Origin: Diplonema papillatum
Lineage: Eukaryota; Euglenozoa; Diplonemea; Diplonemida; Diplonemidae
DNA: 64,000 bases
NCBI GenBank assembly: GCA_030068145.1
Contig: JAPJBO010000710.1
Coordinates: forward strand, 56,240-120,239
Direction of reading: 5' to 3'
The notes under the pieces: model-generated
What the model saw: the letters and a program-made list of their open reading frames with translations, nothing else
Told to the model about the DNA's origin: nothing
The model's database searches: none
Translations under genes and position numbers: made by a program
Shown here: in pieces, positions 57,528 through 64,000 of the stretch
How the letters are laid out: each line of letters begins with the position of its first letter
Position numbering within the stretch: the stretch's first letter is position 1

Positions 57528-57551
57528 AAGTGGATCCCTGTGGTTCGTCGG

Positions 57552-59366
57552 AGTCAGTACCCAAGATAGTACGGTTTTTGTTAGAGTTGATCAAGATAGT
57601 ACATGTTTCCTTAGAGTTACCCATTATAGTACATACCTCTTAGAGTTGATCAAGATAGTACATGTTTCCTTAGAGTTGCCCATTATAGTACATCCCAAGA
57701 TAGTACGGTTTTTCTTAGAGTTGATCAAGATAGTACATGTTTCCTTAGAGTTGATCAAGATAGTACATGTTTCCTTAGAGTTGATCAAGATAGTACATGT
57801 TTCCTTAGAGTTGTCCATGATAGTACGTTTTGCTCTGGTACGGTCTCTTATCCTGTTCTGTTCTGTCCTGTGGGGCGGAACGAAGCCCGGGCAAAACGAG
57901 GCTGGGATAAGGTCCAAAACAGTACGTTTCCCGAGTTTGTGCCCAAAACAGCACCTTTTCCTGTTTGTGCCCAAAAGAGTACTTTGTTCTAACTTGAGTG
58001 CGGGTCCAAGTTTTGAGTCCAAGTTGTGTCCAAGTTTCTGCAGAACCAGGTTCGGTTCGCAAATCCAGACTCTCATCGAATCAAGGACCAAAATGGCAAG
58101 GTTTGCTGCCATGCCGATCAAAAACTGAAACACAACAGGCATCAATTCCCTCAGCCGGGTTTTCCTCGCGTGCAGCACGGTGCACCGCGTTTGAGACCCA
58201 AGTTTGGGGACCCAAGTTTGGGGACCCAAGTTTGGGACCCAAGTTTGGGACCCAAGTTTGGGACCCAAGTTTGGGACCCAAGTTTGGGACCCAAGTTTGG
58301 GACCCAAGTTTGGGACCCAAGTTTGGGACCCAAGTTTGGGACCCAAGTTTGGGACCCAAGTTTGGGACCCAAGTTTGGGACCCAAGTTTGGGACCCAAGT
58401 TTGGGACCCAAGTTTGGGACCCAAGTTTGGGACCCAAGTTTGGGACCCAAGTTTGGGACCCAAGTTTGGGACCCAAGTTTGGGACCCAAGTTTGGGACCC
58501 AAGTTTGGGACCCAAGTTTGGGACCCAAGTTTGGGACCCAAGTTTGGGACCCAAGTTTGGGACCCAAGTTTGGGACCCAAGTTTGGGACCCAAGTTTGGG
58601 ACCCAAGTTTGGGACCCAAGTTTGGGACCCAAGTTTGGGACCCAAGTTTGGGACCCAAGTTTGGGACCCAAGTTTGGGACCCAAGTTTGGGACCCAAGTT
58701 TGGGACCCAAGTTTGGGACCCAAGTTTGGGACCCAAGTTTGGGACCCAAGTTTGGGACCCAAGTTTGGGACCCAAGTTTGGGACCCAAGTTTGGGACCCA
58801 AGTTTGGGACCCAAGTTTGGGACCCAAGTTTGGGACCCAAGTTTGGGACCCAAGTTTGGGACCCAAGTTTGGGACCCAAGTTTGGGACCCAAGTTTGGGA
58901 CCCAAGTTTGGGACCCAAGTTTGGGACCCAAGTTTGGGACCCAAGTTTGGGACCCAAGTTTGGGACCCAAGTTTGGGACCCAAGTTTGGGACCCAAGTTT
59001 GGGACCCAAGTTTGGGACCCAAGTTTGGAACTCAAGTTTTGGGCACAAACTCAGGTCCGAGTCAGGAAACCGTACTCTTTTGGTATTTCACCCAACCAGC
59101 AGCCCGTGCCTGGGCCACGGCTGGGGAAAGGGGGGTCTCTAAAAAAAACGAAGAAAAAGCAAAAACTACGGTTTCTGTGCATTTTTCTTGCATTTCTGGG
59201 GGCCTTCCAGGAGTTTCAAGTGTGTGTACTATAATGGGCAACTCTAAGGAAACATGTACTATAATGGGCAACTCTAAGGAAACATGTACTATCTTGGGTA
59301 ACTCTAAGAGGTATGTACTATAATGGGTAACTCTAAGAAAGTGTGTACTATAATGGGAAATGACCC
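57552..59366. mobile_element. Fold-back element E, 9-10 bp target duplication, empty site known
   Basis: GGTTCGTCGG lies at 57542-57551 and 59367-59376. The right end, inverted, reads GGGTCATTTCCCATTATAGT; the left end AGTCAGTACCCAAGATAGTA matches less well. Units of about 30 bp (AGATAGTACATGTTTCCTTA) form the left array to 57830, with an inverted array at 59222-59360. The uninterrupted target with the same flanks is at 59953-59990. Confidence 0.88.
58195..59028 (+). repeat. 13-bp tandem array, about 64 copies
   Basis: GACCCAAGTTTGG repeats almost without change; the first two units have an extra G. Each unit boundary makes CCCAA...TTGGG, a partial palindrome. The length of 13 explains why long frames stay open on both strands. 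It lies in element E between inverted segments (GAGTTTGTGCCCAAAAC at about 57933 and inverted at 59036). 1.5 units also occur downstream of the tRNA-Gly gene at about 62545-62566. Confidence 0.97.
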
Positions 59367-59437
59367 GGTTCGTCGGCCTTGCATTGCCGCAGGGTACCAT
59401 GGATTACCATGGCGAACACGTCCAAACCGGTCCAAAA

Positions 59438-60167
59438 CAGTGTGGCTCCTGGGGCCTGGCGCGTTTGGCGTGGCGTGGCGCGCGCCAAGCGCGCCAAGCC
59501 TGGCGCGTTTGGCGCGGCGCGGCGCGTTTGGCGCACCCTGTAGCCCCAAGGAAATTTAGGCTCCCTCGTCACATGCACGGGGCAAAAAGGGAATTGATAA
59601 TTTTCCCGGGCCATTTTCCAATGCACAAACAGTGGAATCTGGGTCTGGCAAAAGTTGTGGTGATACTTTCCCGCTGGTCAACGTAGAAGATCTTTTTCAA
59701 CGACGTTTTGCTCGCCCTCAGCTCCGATGAAGGGAACGGTTCAAAATAGACTCGGGGACCCATACGTATGTGTGTGGTTCGTGACTCCTCATAAGATGCA
59801 GAGCACCGGGCGGCAGGTTTACCACGGGAAGGACAGGAATCGTCCCCAGGTAGGTGACAATTTCCCGCTGGTCCACGTAGCAACTTTTTCCCGACGACTT
59901 TTTGCTCGATTTTTTCTCGGATGAAGAGAACGGTGCCAAATAGACCCGGAACCGTAAGTGGATCCCTGTGGTTCGTCGGCCTTGCATTGCCGCAGGGTAC
60001 CATGGAATACCGTGGCGAACACGTCCAAACCGGTCCAAAAACGCTGCTTGCAGGGATCGGGGCTACAGGGTGCGCCAAACGCGCCGCGCCGCGCCAAACG
60101 CGCCAGGCTTGGCGCGCGTGGCGCGCGCCACGCCACGCCAAACGCGCCAGGCCCCAGGAGCCACACT
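59438..60167. mobile_element. Inverted GC-rich arrays I around S sequence
   Basis: CAGTGTGGCTCCTGGGGCC and then TGGCGCGTTTGGCG palindromic units, ending near CACCCTGTAGCCCC, form about 110-bp arms at 59438-59548 and inverted at 60060-60167. Inverse S monomers lie between. The ends resemble those of element P. No target duplication is seen. Confidence 0.65.
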
Positions 60168-60191
60168 GGGTGTGGGAAGGCATGACACGGA

Positions 60192-60580
60192 TTAGGGGAA
60201 AAAGGAAAAAGAAATGGGGGAGAAAAAGAAGGGGAGAGGGGAAGTTGGGGTTTTGAGGGTTGTCCTCGGGGTACAGGGGGGTGGTTGGAGGGTTTGAGTG
60301 ACAGAGGTTACGCTTGCGCTGTTCGCATGAAGGCTCTCGTTTCTTTTTCTCTCTTGTTCCGTTTCAGCAAAGATCTCCTTCATTGGCCGCCTGGCTTTGT
60401 TTGCACTACAAGACGCATTTCATTCGCTCTTCTTGATTCCTTGCAGTGGCTTACTTGCAGCTAAGTCGACTCGACAGCTTGAGAGAGACAGCATGACGAT
60501 GGTGGCAATGAGGATTGAACCCGAGACAGGAAACGAATACAATTTGTGTTGCAATCACTACCAAATGCAAATTAGTGACC
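60192..60580. other. Interior of element D, nothing recognised
   Basis: Purine-rich then mixed sequence inside element D; the frames are short and unremarkable. Confidence 0.4.
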
Positions 60581-60772
60581 AACTGGGAAAGAAGTTGCAA
60601 ATGAGTGATGTATCGGGAAAGAAGTTGCAAATGAGTGATGTATCGGGGAAAAAGTTCAAATGAGTGATGTATTGGGAAAGAAGTTGCAGGTGAGTGAAAG
60701 AAGTTGTAAATGAGTGATGTATTGGGAAAGAAGTTGACCGTGTGTGATGTATTGGGAAAGAAGTTGCGAATG

Positions 60773-62383
60773 GGGCCAAAACCCATTACAGTATGTTATC
60801 CAAACTTTGAACCCATTACGGTACATGATCCAAACTTTGAACCCATTACGGTATGGTCCCAAACTTTGAACCCATTACGGTATGGTTTTCCAAACTTTGA
60901 ACGAATTACGGTAGGTTCCAAACTTTGAAACCCATTACGGTATGGTTTTCAAACTTTGAACCCATTACGGTATGGTTTTCAAACTTTGAACGAATTCCGG
61001 CAAGTGTAAAATTTGAGCCCAATTTAGGTACCATTGTCAGTCGAAGTCTGCAATTTGTTAACAACGCATGTAATTGGGCGACAAATTCATCTTCTGTGGT
61101 GACTCTACAGTGCCACGTCAGTGGTCGATCAGTCAGACTCTAAGGCGGACGGGTGATGGTTGCAGCTACCATGTCTTCAGTTGGCCTATCCTAAGTCATC
61201 ATCCTTCTGCACCGCAGTAGCAACAGATTCACTTTCATCTCCAATTCGGCGACCTCCGAAATCCACGTTCAACGCAAAGATGCGGCGTTAGTCTGTGACA
61301 CGTGAACGGTTGGCTGTGTGCTGTTGCTACAGCTGTAGTAAACCTCGTGATCAGCAGGCAGTGAAACCAACGGCCACGTCCGGATTGTGATTGGACCGGA
61401 AGAAGCTGTTTTGGGAAGCTGTGGAACGTTCGCGCCATTCGCAGATGATTCTGTCCATCACTTGCGTCAACAGGAAGGCGAAAAGAGAGAGATGAGGAGG
61501 AGGAAGGGTAAAACTTCATGAGTAAACTTCATGATCAGCAGTGAAAGTTGGCTAATCAACCGTGGGTTTCCGTGCCCCCGTACAGAGGGAGCAGATTTCG
61601 AGCAGCATTACTTCGCAGTCGGTCTGACTCCGCGAGCGGCAGCCGTCTGGATCCGGAAGTAGCAGCGGCGTTTCAGCCACAGGGTCGACTCGAGCGTGAA
61701 CCTCACCCTGGAACCCTTTCACAAAGTTTCAGGACTCCAAGTCCGACTCTAGTTCGCAATCGGACGAGCCCGAATCGGAAGTGGACTCGTCGGGACCTCC
61801 TCCCATGAAGTCTGATGACGGAGGGCCGGGCGGACCGCCGACCGGCTGGACAGGGAAGGAAGGCATTGGACCGGACCCTGGGGTGGGCGGATCAGGGGCG
61901 AGTGCGCCGCCATGGTGGTTGCCCAACCATGCACCGACTCTTCTTCAAACCCGAGCACTTCCCCTGGGGATGCATCTGTGCGAGGTCCTTCAGCAATCGA
62001 GAGGTCCAAAGCAAGCAGCCAACCTCGAGCATGTGCCAAAAGACACAAACTGGATCCATCGACGCCAACTTCACATCTATGATCTCTCTCCACGTCCGCT
62101 TCTACGTATCTCGTTGGTGTTGGGCTTATAACCTGACAGTGACACCGAAATGGGCTCAAACTTTGAGAGTCAAAGTTTAGAAATCATGCCGGAATCGGTT
62201 CAAATTTGGAACCTCACCGTAATGGGTTAAAAGTTTGAAAACCATACCGTAATGGGTTCAAAGTTTGAAAACCATACCGTAATGGGTTCAAAGTTTGGGA
62301 TCATACCGTAATGGGTTTCAAAGTTTGGAACCTACCGTAATTCGTTCAAAGTTTGGATAACATACTGTAATGGGGTTTGGCCC
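60773..62383. mobile_element. Fold-back element H inserted in the array of D, 10-bp duplication
   Basis: GTTGCGAATG lies at 60763-60772 and 62384-62393. Terminal repeats begin GGGCCAAAACCCATTACAGT with a single difference in about 40 bp. Units of about 31-33 bp (TTGAACCCATTACGGTATGG) fill 60780-60990, with an inverted array at 62190-62375. The middle (61000-62180) has several Ser/Pro-rich frames but none convincing. Confidence 0.9.
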
Positions 62384-62576
62384 GTTGCGAATGAGTGATG
62401 TATTGGGAATCCACCCGCCTCTAGTCTCGCTGGGCGCCGGTCTTTACCGGCGCAAATGTACTCCGACCAAATATGTATTCGGAAAGCCCTGTCCTCAACG
62501 GATTCAAACGTGTCCTCAAAATCTCGAAACCGACATTAGATTTGTCCCCAAACTTGGGTCCCAAACCGGGGAAAAA

Positions 62577-62647
62577 TGCGACCGCCGGGAATCGAACCCG
62601 GGTCAAAACCTTGGGAAGGTTCCATCATGCCACTAGACCACGGTCGC
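62577..62647 (-). tRNA. tRNA-Gly (CCC anticodon)
   Basis: 71 bases. The acceptor GCGACCG pairs with CGGTCGC, and the discriminator is A. The D arm has TGGTCTAGTGGCATGA. The anticodon stem GAACC/GGTTT carries loop TTCCCAA with anticodon CCC. The T arm is CCGGG-TTCGATT-CCCGG. One weak D-stem pair is seen. It lies just right of element D. About 40 bases downstream begins a sequence shared with element L, so a tRNA-derived repeat is also possible. Confidence 0.85.
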
Positions 62648-62889
62648 CACAATTTTGGGTGCACACCTGGTACAGCGGTCAGGGCGCCAGATTGTTAGCG
62701 GGACACTGTACTTGCCATGTTGGTACCGCGGGGCTGCCGGTATCCGGTTGCTTCCGGAGCGGTAGTCCAAAGAAATGCTTCTTCAGCACACAGTGAACGC
62801 CAGTCTCACTGCGACCTGGGCTGGCCTGCATCTGAGTGCAGGTCCGACCAGGTAAAAAAACCCGCGATGCAGTGACTCTTCCCCCTGCA
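62648..62889. other. Gap between tRNA and LINE tail
   Basis: The presumed 3' UTR side of the LINE remnant to the right; no feature is seen. Confidence 0.4.
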
Positions 62890-64000
62890 TCAGGGTGGAT
62901 TCGCTTCGTCCGGTCGCGCCCCACCAGATGCAATTACGATCCTCGCCACCCCTTGGGCTATAGAAAAGCTCAAGCGGTGGAAGAGGTCCTGGCAGGCGGC
63001 CGAAGCGGTCCGGTCTTCACGGAGGGCGTTCGCGCGGGCGATGTGCCGCAGCTCCGTGATTGCTCCTGGGCACCAGGCCCCGAACGTGTCTACAACTAGC
63101 GGCACCGCTCGCCACTCCCGCGGGTCCGGCTCATTTGCGATGATCCTGTTGTAGACACGCTCCTTGACGGCAACAGCATACGCGGCTGCTGCGCCCCCTG
63201 GCTCCGCTGCGGCCCTGGTCGCGTAGTGGGGCTGCGAGAGCTGTAGGGGGTATGTGACTGCGACGTCAAGTAGGACGGTGGTGCCGTCCCGGACGTAGCT
63301 GATGTCCGGGCGCTTGCGCCGCGTGTTCGCGAACACGGCTCGCTCGATCGAGGGGCCCAGCAGCCCTCGACGTGCGAAGTCGGCGACAATGTCCCGAAGC
63401 GCGTTGTGCAGGCGCGTCCGGCGGCCGCTGCCGAAACACGTTTGGGCGTGCGAGCCGATGACGTCGGTCGCCCCGTGCCCGCAGAGGCGGCACTCCCCTG
63501 GCGCGGCCGCAATTGGCAGCCCCAGCCGAAGGCGTACTGCCACCGCCAGTTCGGCCGAGGACAACCACATCCCGGTATCCGCTTCCGGGTTGCCGTACAG
63601 CCACGCCGAGGCGTGCTTGCCGGAGCTGCTTTGGATCCTCGCCCGGATCCGGTCTTGCGCCTGGGACAGGGCCGCTCCCTGCAGTTGGCTCGAGCGGGCG
63701 AGCTCCTCCGTTAGCAGGTCGAGGAGGTTCTTCCGCTTCTCGGTGGCCAAGGCGGACGACCACACCTTCTGTCCTCGCCCCTCGTACTGGGTCCGCGCCT
63801 GCATGACGTCCTGGATCTTCTCCAGGACGGACTCATACGTTGCAAGGCGCGGGTCCGCGAGGGACGCTTGGACGGTGTCGTCCTGCTGCCACGTGAGGCG
63901 TGGCCCCAGGGCCTCGGACACGAGGGCGGGGAGATGCGTCCCCCCATCTAGTGCCGCCGCGATGTGCGCAATCCCTGTCACGTCTGCGCAGCTGTGGAGG
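62890..64000 (-). mobile_element. C-terminal part of an R2/RLE-type LINE polyprotein, runs off the edge
   Basis: The minus frame is open to the window end, so the N-terminus lies beyond 64000. A helical region ending L-R-L-G-L-P is followed by a C-x2-C-x10-H-x4-C knuckle (C-R-L-C ... H-A-Q-T-C), R-x-R-L-H-N-A-L-R-D, and then R-P-D-I-S with L-L-D-V-A-V-T-Y-P about 14 residues later. This is the PD-(D/E)xK restriction-like endonuclease of early-branching LINEs (R2, NeSL and relatives). The endonuclease nicks target DNA for priming. It reads intact within the window. Confidence 0.82.

Larger units (their letters stand above)
56705..62416. mobile_element. Fold-back element D, 9-bp target duplication, hosts E, I and H
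   Basis: GCCTCTAGT is at 56696-56704 and 62417-62425. Ends read GGGTGGATTCCCGATACATC and, inverted, GGGTGGATTCCCAATACATC. The left array (56712-57000) has about ten units of about 29 bp (ACTTCTTTCCCGATACATC). The right array is at 60583-60770 and resumes for one unit at 62388-62410, because element H is inserted in it. A U6-like segment, elements E and I, and the F array lie inside. Confidence 0.88.

Noticed and set aside
57624-59323. Long open frames of 290-470 codons on both strands
   Set aside because: They only translate the 13-bp tandem array, which has no stop in any frame; composition is a 13-residue repeat in all frames.
61548-62131. Ser/Pro-rich frames inside element H as a transposase
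   Set aside because: No DDE, zinc-finger or other transposase motif; frames are short and overlapping.

Overview
The window reads as nuclear DNA of a unicellular eukaryote. Protein genes carry GT-AG introns, eukaryotic SSU and LSU rRNA pieces are present, and there is a calcineurin B gene. The SSU fragment has CCAGCACCCGCGG where most eukaryotes have CAGCAGCCGCGG, the LINE remnants resemble the ingi/Vingi clade, and all six convincing host genes lie on the + strand. These points suggest a euglenozoan, perhaps diplonemid-like. That is inference, not proof.

Left part (1-30 kb): a gene cluster read left to right. It holds a PARP-like/B-box/MATH protein (706-3633), a large unrecognised three-exon protein (4709-10959), a membrane protein with an NHL-type propeller (12139-14379), calcineurin B in four exons (16212-17576), a GT61-type glycosyltransferase (23792-24991) preceded by broken tandem copies of its own 5' end, and a WW-domain coiled-coil protein (28655-30019). 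Between and inside these genes lie scrambled rRNA fragments, a hairpin repeat inside an intron, and conserved intron-tail sequences shared by different genes.

Right part (30-64 kb): mostly mobile DNA. There is an SSU rDNA piece carrying a 74-bp insertion, two decayed ingi-like LINE tails, an R2-like LINE tail running off the right edge, a tyrosine recombinase, a CCCH zinc-finger ORF, a roughly 207-bp tandem repeat (family S), and many pairs of inverted minisatellite arrays.

The main discovery candidate is that these inverted arrays are terminal repeats of nested fold-back transposons. Five pairs are framed by exact 9-10 bp target duplications: 35709-37084, 46868-52319, 56705-62416, 57552-59366 and 60773-62383. 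Their outer ends share a G-rich start followed by a CCCATTA-type block, resembling Mutator ends, and the 28-33 bp array units repeat that block. One element interrupts an ORF whose frame is restored by removing it, one sits inside the terminal array of another, and one has an empty-site copy inside the window. Other inverted-repeat elements carry TTA/TAA duplications (Harbinger-like) or a 7-bp duplication (hAT-like). No matching DDE transposase is recognisable here, so the fold-back elements are probably mobilised from elsewhere.
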